The notes under the pieces: generated by a model
What the model was told of the DNA's origin: nothing
Database searches by the model: none
The model's input: the letters and a program-made list of their open reading frames with translations, nothing else
Assembly (NCBI GenBank): GCA_009761415.1
Contig: QUOL01000010.1
Coordinates: 1,054,001 to 1,118,000, forward strand
Source: Sarcomyxa edulis
Taxonomy: Eukaryota > Basidiomycota > Agaricomycetes > Agaricales > Mycenaceae
DNA length: 64,000 nt
Reading direction: 5' to 3'
Position numbers and translations under genes: made by a program
In this document: positions 1-10,972 of the stretch, in pieces
Layout: every line of letters starts with the position of its first letter
Position numbering within the stretch: the stretch's first letter is position 1

Positions 1-1614
1 GAGTAAGGGTTTGGGTGATTAGTTTTTTTGCTCACGTGTATGCTGACGGTGCTTACCGTTTGGATTCTTTGAGAGCGGTATTCATCATGAGAGACTTTCC
101 ACTGCCTTGGGGACCATGGACGAATGCGATTGTGTCTGTTGAATGACAGCAAGTACGTGTGAGGATGATATGAGGGATATTGGGGATGGGCAAGGCTTAC
201 TGGGTAAATCCGTTAGATAGCTCCTCATGGCACGCTCTGCGTCTTTTCGTTCTTTCCATACGTTCTCCTCCTCAATTAGTGACAGGGATTCGGAGGTGTC
301 GGATGAGAATGTGAAAGGGAAGGAGCCGGAGAGTCGGTCGATAGTATTGACGCGGAGCCATTTGTATAGTCTGAATTCTGGTAGTAAAACAAAAGAAAGG
401 TGTGAGGGTGAGTCGATGCCGATATTGGTGGTTTTGAACAAATACCGCGGTAATCGAACCAATCTAGCATCTTTGCTTTAATCGCTAAAGCGCGTATGGG
501 ATCGAATACCTACAGGAAGGATAAAGATCGTCTCTGGATGCAATTCAAGGGGGGACTCACAGTGTAAGTCAGAGTGCCAACCAGAAAGACCAAGATGGGT
601 AATACGATCCTCGGGTGGTTAGTCGCCCAATCCCTGAAGACGTGAGCTGGGAGAGGCTGCACGTACGACGCGCGAAGACGCGTACCGGGTCCATAGGTGG
701 AACCGTGGATGGCGTTGAGAGCGATGGTTGCTGATCGAAGACGTTGAAAGAGGACAGTGGAGGAGCGAAGTGTGCCGGGAGGGACTGGAGTTGGAGAAGT
801 GATGTTGTGAATACGACCATATGGCTGTATTGACGTCAATCATGGAGACGAAGAAGAGGAGAGAGGGCATACGCGTAATAGTTCGTAAAGCGATTGTTCT
901 TCGATATCAGGTCCTTCAAACGCGACGGTCACGTTCTGGGACGGGAAGCGGTGCATGTCCTGGAGTCGAGATTGAGAGACGGATGATCGAAGGATACGAC
1001 AGATGACGTTACCTCCTTCCAAGGCTTTCCTTTGACCAACCAGACAGACCCACCGTGCCCTGGCGATCCTAACCAGGTCGGCATACCACCGTGTTGAGCT
1101 GCCTCTGATCGTAGATCACTTTCGATCCTTTGGAGCGTCTGGGGATCATTTGAGTCGTTGCCGCTGTATTGGAATTTGACGAAGACGCCTCCGTCTTTCT
1201 GATCTGGTTCTAGGGCTAGGACTTTGAATCCGTTTGTCTTTACGGCAGCGAGACGGGTGATGAGACTTGAGAGCAAGGTTTCTTATAGACATGTCAGTGA
1301 TCCAAGCAGAGCGTACGGTGCAAACGGGAGCACCTTCACGAAATAAACCGATGTAATGGCGTGGACTAGGAAATGTTAGAACGCGTCCCGACTTGATGAG
1401 GAAAGCACATACTCCCATCGTCCACGTTGGACAGGAAACACGGAGTCAACGAAGAGCCATCCCTCGCGAGTCTGTAGCGGATTAGTGACGCGGTGTGGAG
1501 ATAGTATGACACACAAACCTGGCTGGATGTACTCGCCCACCGCAGGCTGGATATAAAATGGGAACATGTGGGTATTTTCCGAGTAAAAGAGCGACCTAAG
1601 GCTGTGTGTATCAT
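1..1614 (-). CDS. YME2: Mitochondrial escape protein 2 (YME2/RNA12 family), 3' end cut by the window
   Basis: YME2 is a mitochondrial inner-membrane protein with a matrix RNA-recognition motif and an intermembrane-space AAA-like RNA12 domain; in yeast it affects mtDNA maintenance and escape. The ATG at 1614 starts a basic, Ser/Arg-rich presequence (MIHTALGRSF...) typical of mitochondrial import. After a first intron comes TREGWLFVDSVFPV, the hallmark start of the mature protein, then RHYIGLFREETLLSSL (formed by splicing at about 1282-1340), LEPDQKDGGVFVKF, and an RRM with PYGRI at about 800-840. A membrane segment follows the motif RDWATNHPRIVLP (about 600-570). VWKERKDAERAMRSYLTDLP (about 250-190) precedes a P-loop HGPQGSGKS near 90-120. 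About 400 residues are visible with at least six short introns; the remaining RNA12 domain lies beyond position 1. Family assignment is strong; exact splice points are read by eye. Confidence 0.9.
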
Positions 1615-1709
1615 GCCTGGCCCTCAAATTCAAACTTAGCGGTCTGCCAGTGCTTGAAGCTTCTACTAGTGCCAAGCTAAAGCCTAAAAGTCGCGGTGCG
1701 CGTCGGGTG

Positions 1710-1749
1710 CACGAGGGAAGCGTTGGAACCACGAGGGAAGCGTTGGAAC
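1710..1749. repeat. Two-copy 20-bp tandem duplication
   Basis: The unit cacgagggaagcgttggaac occurs twice with no spacer (1710-1729 and 1730-1749). It sits about 100 bp upstream of the YME2 start codon. It may be a duplicated regulatory site or simple replication slippage. Confidence 0.85.
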
Positions 1750-2078
1750 TTTGGACTGTTCCGACGGAAACTTGTAAAAATAACAAGGCCAACATGGGTA
1801 ATTTCATATTATAGGCTCGAACTTGCTTCTTTCGTGCAGATCAAGTACATATTCGTACTTGCCGCAGTAGACCGCAGTCCAATACCCACCAGAGGAGGAG
1901 GAGGACTCTCCAATAGTTGGCAGGGGCTTATGGGGAGGGACTGCCCTACTGCTGACAAATCAATAAATTTGGAATTCCATCCCGAGGGATCTGAGGGATG
2001 CCATGTGTCGACCCAATCCCCAATCCCATCTAAATCACTGCCTCACCCTCAGAAATCTACCAATGCCTAGGATAGAAC

Positions 2079-2084
2079 TATAAA
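2079..2084 (+). promoter_or_regulatory. TATA box candidate for the RTA1-like gene
   Basis: TATAAA lies about 85 bp upstream of the ATG at 2168, a usual distance for a fungal TATA promoter with a short leader. No other core element is obvious. Confidence 0.5.
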
Positions 2085-2167
2085 GACGTGAGTTTCCAGC
2101 TACATTCTACCCCATAAACATTCCCTTCAATCTTCATTCCCATTCTCCCATTTTTAATCTCATTGCT

Positions 2168-3593
2168 ATGCGTTCTACTTCTTTTACCACTTTCATCGCG
2201 CTATGCTCTATATTTCTCATCACTTCCGTCCGTGGCGCAGATGTTGTCTGTCCGGAAGACCCATATCTTGATCCCAAGAACGATGAATGTAATCCACTCA
2301 AGTACATCTCGTCTCTTAGATACACCGGGATTGCCGTCGGTGAGTTTTTTTCTCACTATTCTACTCGCGTCGCAGAATGACTTTGGATTTCGACCTAAGA
2401 TTCCCTGCACGATATGGAATATTCTTACCGACGCGTTTTATTTTGATTGTAGGTATGATCCTTCAGGTCGCTGTCGTCCAAACCCTTTGCATTTGGAAGT
2501 GGGGAGCTAAATGGATGCTTCCTATGACGATCGGAGCGTACAGTGAGTCCACTGTGTCAAGTATAAACTTGATTGCCCGGTGACTGACATGGTACCATCC
2601 ATCCAGCTTTTTCGATTGGTCTCGCCACCCGCTTTGGCCTACACTACAAGCCAGATTCAAAAGGCCTCTACATCCTCGAAGAATTTCTAGTCGTGCTCTC
2701 TGTAAGCTCCTGATCAAGTCCTCCAGTTACTCTTTATACTGACCTAAACCTCTCAAAGCCATGCGCTTTCATAGCCGCAGAATATATCCTACTAGGGCGC
2801 CTCGCAAGATACCTTAGATGTGAAGAGTACCTCCTCATCAATCCTCGTAAAATTACTCGGTTCTTCGTTGCATCCGACATAATCACTTTCCTGGTCCAAG
2901 TACGTCGTACTCGATATCCGTATTGTTAATCGCAAACTAACCGTGCACTGTTATCTCTACAGGCTGCCGGTGGTGGTCTTGCTGCATCTGTAGGCCATCC
3001 AAGTCTCGCAAAACTCGGAGCCCATGTACGTCATTTCTTATATATTCCTTACATCTTAAGCAATGGTCTTACCCTCAGACTGTGATATAGGTCTTCCTTG
3101 CTGGCCTCATTCTACAATTGATATCCTTCCTCGTGTTCATATGCCTCTATTCTGTGTTCATACACCGAATCTACGCACGCCGACCGGAAACATGGGTCGT
3201 CGATAAAAACGAAAAGTGGTACTGCGATTGGAGAGCGCTAGCTGGTGCCTTTGCCGTTAGTTGCGTAGGCGTCGTGGTCAGTCTTCCTTTATACCTTAAT
3301 CTTCAGCACCAATATCCTAATAGAATGTCCACCATTCCTAGGTCCGTTCCCTCTATCGTGTCATCGAACTTTCCCAAGGATTCGAGGGATCCATCTCAGC
3401 CAACCAAATTCTTTTCTATTGTCTCGATACCCTACCGCTCTTCTTCGCCATCGGTGTCTACATTCCCTTCTGGCCTGGGAGATTCATTCCTGCATTTACA
3501 GCCTATCCCCCACAAACCTTGACACCCTCGACAACAGCGTCGGATAGGCCCCAATTTCGTGATGCGGAAAGCTTCAAATTGATGGAACGGTAA
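2168..3593 (+). CDS. RTA1-like lipid-translocating exporter (7-TM)
   Basis: Members of the RTA1 family are fungal seven-transmembrane plasma- or ER-membrane proteins; yeast Rsb1 is linked to long-chain-base export, and Rta1 to resistance to 7-aminocholesterol. The ATG at 2168 begins a signal-like segment (residues 1-23, ending SVRG). Repeated hydrophobic segments follow, with family hallmarks GLATRFGLHY, APCAFIAAEYILLGRL-like text and, after the last intron, VRSLYRVIELSQGFEGS, matching the conserved RS-x-YR-x-x-E motif. Six introns are read, including one at about 2340-2452 and the last at about 3276-3343. The last exon gives a polar C-terminal tail ending FKLMER before TAA at 3591. The length of about 335 residues is normal for the family. 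The substrate cannot be told from sequence. Confidence 0.9.
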
Positions 3594-5313
3594 AAAGGAC
3601 AAGTAGTGTGGTACACGTCACGGTTCAGATTCTCTTTCTTCTCGGTTTCTTCTTCTTCACCTTGTACAGTCTTCATTTCATGCATCACTTGGACAGTCGC
3701 ACCGTACCCCTCGTCGTTTTATTATTTATTTTCTTTGTCGTTGTGGATATTTGAGCAGTCTCGGGACACCCCAAGAAAGTTGGAGCGTTCATGCGGTCCA
3801 AAACTTGATTTGGTTCCTCCAAATATGTGAGAAAGGCAACATGGACATCTGCACGCACGGATAAAAAAGCCCACAGGCCATGGTACCTCAGGACGTCCAA
3901 CATCGACCGAAATATATTTATGACGTTCATCATCGTGGCAGTGCCGTTAGTTTGCACATCTTGTGAACGCAAGACACCGCTTTTCAATCTAGGCGGCCTG
4001 TCGACATCAGTGCCAAAGGGCTCATCAAGTCTGCATCAAGCCAGTGTCGTGTTCCGTTGCCCTCCGGAAACAGATTAGACTTGGAGGTTGGTCCTGGACA
4101 AAAATACGAGGAAGCCGATCTCAATTGAACGGTGGATGCGGAGATGCCCATCATTTCGCAGCCTGCCAATGAGGTCCTCCGACAATCCCTGCTAGTGCTA
4201 AGTAAAACATGATGATCGTGATGCTGATGCTGATTCTGCATCTTTGGAGCTGGGAGCGCCAATGGTCCTCTGCAGCAAGGGAGGCACGGAACAGAGAGGG
4301 AAAGCACGACGCGTATCAGAGAATTTATAGGTCAGCTCTGGCAACATATTGGATGTCATCGTTTGGATCCACGACAGTTGCGATTGGAAGACCGAATGTC
4401 GGTGGTGCCATCGCAATGGTGGTGCAGACTCGGGAACGTTTATTTTTAGCCAGCAACGACGAATAAACATAGACCAAACCTCTCTCGTGAAGGGTACTTA
4501 GAGGTATGAGTCGCGAAGAGGAGAAAATAGTGCAAAGAGACAATTATAGCAACGTTAGTGGTGCTATCCAGGCAGTGAAGATGTTGGAGTCCCAATGTCC
4601 GTTATCTGTGACATGGTATGCATGTTGGCAGTGCCCGCGGTGACCCGTATGGACGCACGTCGACGCCTTCATCATCCATCAGAAACGGTTGACGAGTTAC
4701 AGAGTGATTTTGCAGGGAAAACAGCGAGTCTAGACGGTTCGAAGAACTTGTGGGTGGTAACAAGGATCGTGGGGAGAGACAGACAACGAGGAGGAAGCTG
4801 GGCCATTGATCGCCAAAATTCGCACGAGCTGTCGCGTGGGCATGCCAACCGGTTTCTGAAATAATAATTGGTGACTGTGCCGCTAGACGGGGCAAGCAAG
4901 TTGTTCATCATTTTTCTGTTGGCTGAACGCCATCAAGTGGGAGGTTTCTAGTTACTCTGGTCTGTCTTTCTGCTCTTTCTCTCTCTCTCTCTTCGTTTCT
5001 CATTTTTTCTTATTTCCGGTCTTTGCACCTTGCAGCAAGCGCAAGCGCAAGACGTTGAACGTCCACCCTTCAACTTTCTTTCCTTCACTTTCTATCGCTG
5101 GTGCCTGCAACAGTTCCCTGGACGCTACAGCCGCCTCTGTAACTTTTCTTATCTCTCTGAGAGAGCCACTCTTTTCAATCCTTGTGATTCAAACCCGCTG
5201 CTGCTCGCCGGACAAGTACTTTATACATCTGTGCGTCCTTTGTTCCTTCATCTTGGGATGCCACCTTATAGTCTCTCTTGTAATAAGATTAACCCTTTAA
5301 CAAACAAGAAAAA
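3594..5313. other. Gene-poor intergenic region
   Basis: No open frame in this 1.7-kb stretch shows protein-family resemblance or credible splice continuity. The many short open frames on both strands look random. A pyrimidine-rich tract at about 4970-5010, with a short (TC)n run, precedes the tetraspanin gene and probably belongs to its promoter or leader. A small unrecognised spliced gene cannot be excluded. Confidence 0.5.
4970..5012 (+). promoter_or_regulatory. Pyrimidine-rich promoter tract upstream of the tetraspanin gene
   Basis: A run of alternating TC and T-rich sequence on the + strand lies about 300 bp upstream of the ATG at 5314. CT-rich tracts near transcription starts are common in fungal genes. 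Functional assignment is inference only. Confidence 0.35.
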
Positions 5314-6319
5314 ATGGTCTCGAAAGCTTTGATGGGAGTGTGGGCTGGTCTCGATTTCTGCTTACTCGCTGCAGGAGCCGTCTCAATCGCACTGTCCATT
5401 GTATGGAGGGCTCCAAATCTAATGATGAACTTTGTTATTAGCTCGGCTGATTTGACTGGTGCGTCTGGCTCTTCACCTTCACTAGTAACAGAGGCGCTCA
5501 TACTCGTCGCGAATGGCCGGTAGCTGGAATGATCCTGGGGATAGTGCTTCTCATCACATTCGCGTTCTCGATCGGTGCTATAGTCCAACGGAACCACGTC
5601 ACGATTGGAATCGTGATTCTCAATTGGATCCTTATAATGGACGCCATCGGTATCCTGATCATTGGAGGCTTTGTATGGTTCTACACTTTGCAGGAACGTA
5701 ACAACTTCCACCAGGTGTTCGTGGATGCGTCTCGTGATACTCGTATTGCACTCCAGGACAAGGTGCGTCTCAGATATTGTTGCTGTTCATTATATGTTCA
5801 TTTTGTTGATGGCTTGCTGTTCGATACGTATGACAGCTGAAATGCTGTGGTTATTTCCTCGGAAACGACTCGGCGGAAATTGGAGGAACCTTCTGCACCA
5901 GCCAAGACTTCATCGACAACCTGAACACATCCGTCACAACCAACTTCTGCGTTACTCCCATCACTGCGTTCGCGGATTCTACGCTAAACAACATTTTCAC
6001 GTGAGTGTAGACAATTGTATCGAGTATATCTTCAATTGACCCGTTCGTTTTTTAGTACCGTAAGCATTTTTGCAATACAAACTGCGGGGGCTTCTAGCTT
6101 GCAAGTACACATAACTGACGATGCAATTGCTTCTAGATTTACGGATTTATGGCCATTGTTCTTTGCCTGATGTTGGCGTCGCTGTGTGTAATCAAGAAGG
6201 TACTGACTACTGACTACATCTATCTGACGAGTATCTGACACGCTTCGCCTCTGCAGAGAAAGGAAGATGAACGATTCAAGAAGATCGACGCCAAACGAGG
6301 GGGTGGTGGATTCGTCTAA
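5314..6319 (+). CDS. Fungal tetraspanin, Tsp2-like
   Basis: The protein of about 235 residues has four hydrophobic segments. The first is near residues 10-30 and two follow a cytoplasmic RREWP loop (from AGMILGIVLL). The fourth, after the large loop, starts IYGFMAIVLCLML. The large extracellular loop contains LKCCGYFLG, the CCG signature, plus further cysteines in TFCTSQD and TNFCVTP, as expected for disulfide-bonded tetraspanins. The tail is basic (KKRKEDERFKK). Basidiomycetes carry Tsp2 tetraspanins, membrane organisers related to fungal Pls1. Introns: 35 bp after DLTG (about 5459-5493), 5763-5836, 6001-6055, 6060-6136 and 6200-6256. The reading frame needs a 4-nt exon at 6056-6059. The ATG context, aaaaATGG, is good. 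Confidence 0.85.
6056..6059 (+). other. Predicted 4-nt coding microexon (TACC) of the tetraspanin gene
   Basis: The preceding exon ends AC at 5999-6000 with donor gtgagt. The next long exon starts at 6137 after ttctag. Direct joining gives a stop within about 20 codons. Including TACC, which is flanked by ttttttag and gtaagc, restores frame into the fourth membrane segment (FTTIYGFMA). Neither flanking intron is unusual in length (55 and 77 bp). Confidence 0.7.
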
Positions 6320-6752
6320 GCAACGAATGCCCACGTAACAAGCGCCTATGTATGCCTAGGACTCTCTTTACACCGTTATCACGTTTTCTGCACCTGCATT
6401 CCTTTCTACTCGGTTTCATTTCTTTGATTACGCTCCATTTAGTTCCGTCTTTTTTTGTCCCAGTTAGAGGTGTTACCTTGGATTTGTACATCGAGCCTGT
6501 CAATTTATGCACGGGTCATTGCAACTTTCTGTGTAAATATCTTACCTTCTACCGTTCGTTACCTTTTACTACGGAATCGGCTTAATCTCAGTCCTTTCAC
6601 TGAGCTGTACACTACTATATGATGCGCACGTGCGGCTGTCTGCTCGTGTTGAATTCCAAGATCCTTACCATTGCCACTCCTTGTGACTTTCTGTGACGCA
6701 GCTCTCCTCGACAGTTGATCTCGATTCTGGACTTCTCCTTCTCCTCGATGGG
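6320..6752. other. Intergenic region between tetraspanin and BMT2
   Basis: This 433-bp stretch holds the 3' region of the tetraspanin gene and the promoter of BMT2. The open frame of BMT2 extends upstream to 6693 without an ATG. No further gene is seen. Confidence 0.5.
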
Positions 6753-7752
6753 ATGCCAAAAGCCCGCAAGAGGAAAGCACCCGTAACCTCTATTGACGCT
6801 ACTTCTAGCTCCTCCAGCACCCCCCAGTCCAGCCGTACTCTCATTCGCCAGTTCCATGTCCTAATAAAAAGAAAGGCACAGCTTCAGAACAGATACCACG
6901 ATGCTGAGACTGCAAAAATCTCCAGCGAAATTGATAGGGAGATCGAGGAGCTCGGCGGGCTGAGCGCGTATCAACGTATGTCGAGTATCGGGCAGGGCAA
7001 TGATCGAGGTGGGGGTAGTGAAAAGGTCTTGATTACATGGTTGAAGGAGGATGGAGTTATACAAAACTGCAAGAAGGATGGGAATAAACTCAAGTATGTA
7101 TGGGTTATCTCTATATCTAGCTTCAAACTCATCCAAGTCTCTGCAGGTTACTTGAAGTCGGGGCGCTCAAACCCGATAACTACGGGTCCTGTTCTTCGTG
7201 GATAGACTCCACTCCTATGGATCTACGCTCGAGACATCCGGATATATTGGAGCAAGACTTCCTTCTCATGAATGAGGAGGAGCATCGAGAAAAGTGGGAT
7301 GGAATCAGTCTCAGTCTGGTATTGAACTTCGTTCCAGAACCCAAGGATCGAGGTATGTGTCGTGCATCTTTTGGTATATGATCTCGAGACTTATACTACT
7401 CTCTCCAGGCAAGATGTTGCGCTTGGCGCATAGCATGATCGTTCCAGGAGGATTCCTTTTCCTTGCAGTGAGCATGCACATGCCATCTTCTTTTCATTTT
7501 GACTGAATCATCGATCTCTTCTAGCTGCCTCTACCTTGTGTCACAAACTCACGATACCTCACTTTTGAGCACCTGGACGCTTTGATGACTGCAGTCGGCT
7601 TCGTCGAGGTCCACCAGAAATGGAAGAAAGGTGGGAAGATGGCGTATTGGTTGTATCGGAAGGAGACGACACAGGCTGTATTGGTCGACGGATTCTCGAA
7701 GAAGAATGTTGTCAAAACTGGAGATCGCAATAATTTCAGTATCCTTCTCTAG
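6753..7752 (+). CDS. BMT2: 25S rRNA adenine-N1 methyltransferase (BMT2; SAMTOR homologue)
   Basis: Bmt2 makes the m1A mark in helix 65 of 25S rRNA in the nucleolus; the animal relative SAMTOR is an S-adenosylmethionine sensor upstream of TORC1. The start at 6753 gives MPKARKRKAP, a basic nucleolar-type N-terminus; the frame upstream lacks an ATG. The methyltransferase core begins after the first intron: LLEVGALKPDNY (SAM-binding motif I), WIDSTPMDLRS, ILEQDFL (motif IV region), WDGISLSLVLNFVPEPKDRG and KMLRLAHSMIVPGGFLFLALP. All of these are characteristic of fungal Bmt2. Three introns are read (about 7093-7146, 7353-7409, 7468-7524). The protein has about 280 residues and ends NNFSILL with TAG at 7750. 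Confidence 0.9.
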
Positions 7753-8082
7753 CCGTCGAATCTTTGCCGTCCTCTACCTTCTGCATGCGCACGGCTCTCT
7801 ATCCGCATAAAGCTTCGATTTGAAATAAGTTGCTAGCGAATGATGTTCCACTCATTCCGATTACAAGTATCAACCACCAATGAGAGCGTGAATATTGCGG
7901 TTACGGTCAGAAAACGTAGTACAGTTCCGCATATGAAAGACCTCGAAGTCGCGTCCTCAGAGAATGTTCATGATTTCTCATCCGGATCGATCCTTACTGA
8001 AGCTTTGCCATTTGCAAGGACGTTATGTAACTCGACGAGTGTCTTGACCTCGACCTTTAACTCCTTTCATCGATCTGAAACC
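7753..8082 (+). other. Intergenic region upstream of the 5'-nucleotidase-like gene
   Basis: This 330-bp gap includes an in-frame ATG at 7840 that would add 81 unconserved residues to the downstream phosphoesterase. The metallophosphoesterase fold normally starts a few residues after the initiator, so the ATG at 8083 is preferred. No other signal is obvious. Confidence 0.4.
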
Positions 8083-10811
8083 ATGTCCCTACCAATCGTG
8101 CATTGGAACGATGTCTATCGCGTCGCACCTCAGAAAATATCGCCTACTTCGAAAGAGACCATCGATGTGACCCAATTCGGCGCCATGTTGGACGAAATAC
8201 GCGATGGGTGGGCTCTGCGAGACTCGGATGGGAAACGGGATGGTTTGGCGTTGTTCTCTGGGGATGTGTTCTCCCCTTCGATGGAGAGCTCTGTTACTAG
8301 AGGATCACATATGGTATGTCGACCTCTTAGGAGCCCCTAATCATGGCGCGTCGCGAACTCACCATTCAAGGTCCCTGTGATGAATGAGTTGGCACCAGAT
8401 GTCTCATTGACTGGTAAGCGTCTTGCATGTATCTTACTTCTGGTATGTGTGGACTTACCGTGTCCTCGTAGGCAATCACGACTTTGACTTTGGTTGGTCC
8501 AAGCCCTTCTTAGTATGTCTCCCATTGGCAGTTTCTGATAATCTTTCGTAGGCTATAATCATCTGTCAAAACTAATAGAAGACACCACGTTCGTAAGTAA
8601 AAGGCTCCGTCCCAACTGCAGACATGTTTCTTAATTCAGGAACAGCCATGGCTATTGAGCAATATCATCGACAACACAACAAATCGCGTCCCTGAACATC
8701 TTCATGAATTCGTGGTACTTGAACGAGCGGGAGCTCGTGTAGGGGTCATTGGTCTCGTCGAAAAGTGAGCATTCCAGACTTGCGATGTCATACCGGTCCA
8801 TTGACTCCAGTGGCGCAGGGAATGGATTGGGACTGTATCAACATGGCCTCCTAATTTCATATACCGGGACATGACTGAGGTTGGTATCGAGTTGTCCAAG
8901 CGCCTCCGTGACCCAAACGGTGATTACAAATGCGACATCATAATTGCACTCACCCATGCCCGGTAAGAGAACTCTCCAATTGGTTCGCTCTTTGTACTGA
9001 TTCGATGGAAACAGTGTGCCCCATGTAAGACGCACTATGATATATACCAAAACTATTTATCTCACGGCGGCTTTGCTAGGATATCACCCTAGCAAAAGGT
9101 CTGTCGGCATTATCACCCTCAGCGCAAGAGGAAACCCCAATATCGAACGTGCACGGTGTCGATCTTCTGCTCGGTGGTCACGACCATCTCTATTATGTCT
9201 CAAAGGGCGTTACTGCATGGGAGGGCTATGATATCACTGAAGATGTCTTAGGCGCCGAAGAAGACCACGGAGACATATTGGTCGTGAAAAGTGGTACCGA
9301 TTTCCGCGACTTGAGCGAACTTACCCTGGACCTTGAAGATACGCCTTTGGGAAGTATCAGACGGAAGGTCATCAAAAGGATTACAGGTAGGACGCGACCT
9401 TGTCTCGTCCGAGCCAGGACAGTCACTGAGATCATAATTAGGCAAACGGCATACAACACAACCTGGCTCCAAGTCTTCAGAACGACTCGCGAAGCTATTG
9501 GAGACTCTTCTGAAATCGGTCTCCTCGACTTTGAAAGCTCCTGCTTGCAAGACACTGGTACCTATAGACGTCCGGTCACAATTCATCCGCACAGCAGAGG
9601 TTAGCTTGAAACTCTACGCGGTCATGATATGATACCTATAAGTACTAATTGTGGTTGCATCAGTCTGCGGCAGGTAATTGGTTCGCAGACATTCTCCGCC
9701 ATTCCTATGACGATGCGCTCTGCATGAAAGGATGCGGTGGGGCTGACGGTGTATTCATCTGCGCCGGCACACTTCGCGGAGACTCCATATATGGGCCAGG
9801 TATGCTATCTACCTCTTATAGTCAGACGTGTTGCTCAATATGACGCGGCAGGAAACATTACATTGGGTGATATCTTGGAGATACTTCCATTTGAAGACCC
9901 GATTGTTGTATTGGAGCTTGACGGTGCGGCTATCTGGGACGCTCTCGAGGCTTCTCTGGAGACATGGCCAGCTCAGGAAGGGTGATTGCCCCTTACGCTA
10001 CAAGTAACACTGTGGATCGTGACTCACTATATGATTTCTAATATTCTAGGCGATTTCCCGTCATTTCTGGCTTCCGAGTTTCTTGGGATTCTCGTCGGCC
10101 TCCAGGCCAGAGAGTCCTTGGAGTTTGGTTGCTCAATGAGGTAGCCGATAGTGAGTTTGGCCACGAGACCGCTAGTGGCCATTCGACTCCTAGACTTGTC
10201 GATGGTAGCGAGATCAGCCGTGAAGCGGGAGGCAGGAAGTATAAAATCGTGACGCGAGAATACATGGCGGAGGGACACGATGGATTCTTGCCACTCAAGG
10301 GAAAGCCGTATCTGATTGACGACGAAACGGGCCAGTTGATGTCTACGTTGGTGCGGAGGTACTTGCTAGGTGAGTCTACTGCCATGATCATCATGTAAGT
10401 TTTGGTCCAAGCTGACTTGGACTCGGAGGCTCCCAATATGTCAATAAAATGGCAAATCTCGTGGACAACCCTCGCACTCAAAGCCTTCACTCCGCAACGC
10501 AGCTCGCGATTTCACGCGAACAAGGCAGACGAGAGAGGGAAGCACATCATTTGAAACGAACGCACAACTCAAAGCTGGTGCAGCAGTGGAAACATGCTGC
10601 GGGTCTCGCTCTCCGATGGTCAAGGTCCAAAGCACATTACCAAGACCAGATCAAAGTCTGCTTGCAAGAGAATATGAGCGATGTGGACCCGTTCGACGGT
10701 GAAAAGGCGCGGACTGGAGATGTTGTTACGGCCAACGAGACCGAGGACGAGGATCTGTTGTGTGTCAGTCCTGTGATAGATGGGAGGCTGAAAGACGAGG
10801 GTCGAAACTGA
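8083..10811 (+). CDS. 5'-nucleotidase-family metallophosphoesterase
   Basis: This is a calcineurin-like phosphoesterase fused to the 5'-nucleotidase C-terminal domain (UshA/CD73 architecture), probably acting on nucleotides or related phosphomonoesters. Metal-binding motifs appear in order: WNDVYRV (residues 8-14, with Tyr where many family members have His), FSGDVFSPS, TGNHDFDFG, ALTHAR and LLGGHDHLYY. The C-terminal domain shows AESAAGNWFADILR, the substrate-loop-like CAGTLRGDSIYGPG, DILEILPFEDPIVVLELDG and REYMAEGHDGF, all typical. About ten short introns interrupt the gene and the protein has roughly 740 residues. No signal peptide is visible with the chosen start, suggesting an intracellular enzyme. 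The C-terminal 120 residues after MSTLVRRYLLG are hydrophilic with basic and acidic stretches. Stop is TGA at 10809. Confidence 0.88.
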
Positions 10812-10972
10812 TGAGGCTAGCGCAAACTGATTTATATTGCGTATGGTGTATCCTGAATATCATGTGCACTACCTTGATACCTGTGCGGACTTTTCGATGA
10901 CTGGGCAGAGTTTGGTGCACTGCTGACATGTTTAGATCAAGTGTGAATAATGACAACATCCAGTTGAATACC

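Larger units (their letters stand above)
1615..2167. promoter_or_regulatory. Divergent intergenic region between YME2 and the RTA1-like gene
   Basis: This 553-bp spacer separates two divergent start codons. It holds a perfect two-copy 20-bp tandem repeat at 1710-1749 and a TATAAA box at 2079-2084, about 85 bp upstream of the RTA1-like ATG. An open frame on the + strand (1696-2070) has no family resemblance and is treated as chance. Confidence 0.5.

Noticed and set aside
1696..2070. A 124-codon open frame on the + strand between YME2 and the RTA1-like gene
   Set aside because: It spans the tandem repeat, has no family resemblance and lies in a divergent promoter region.
3594..5313. Several 70-110 codon open frames on both strands
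   Set aside because: Composition looks random, they overlap one another in different frames and no splice-linked continuation was found.
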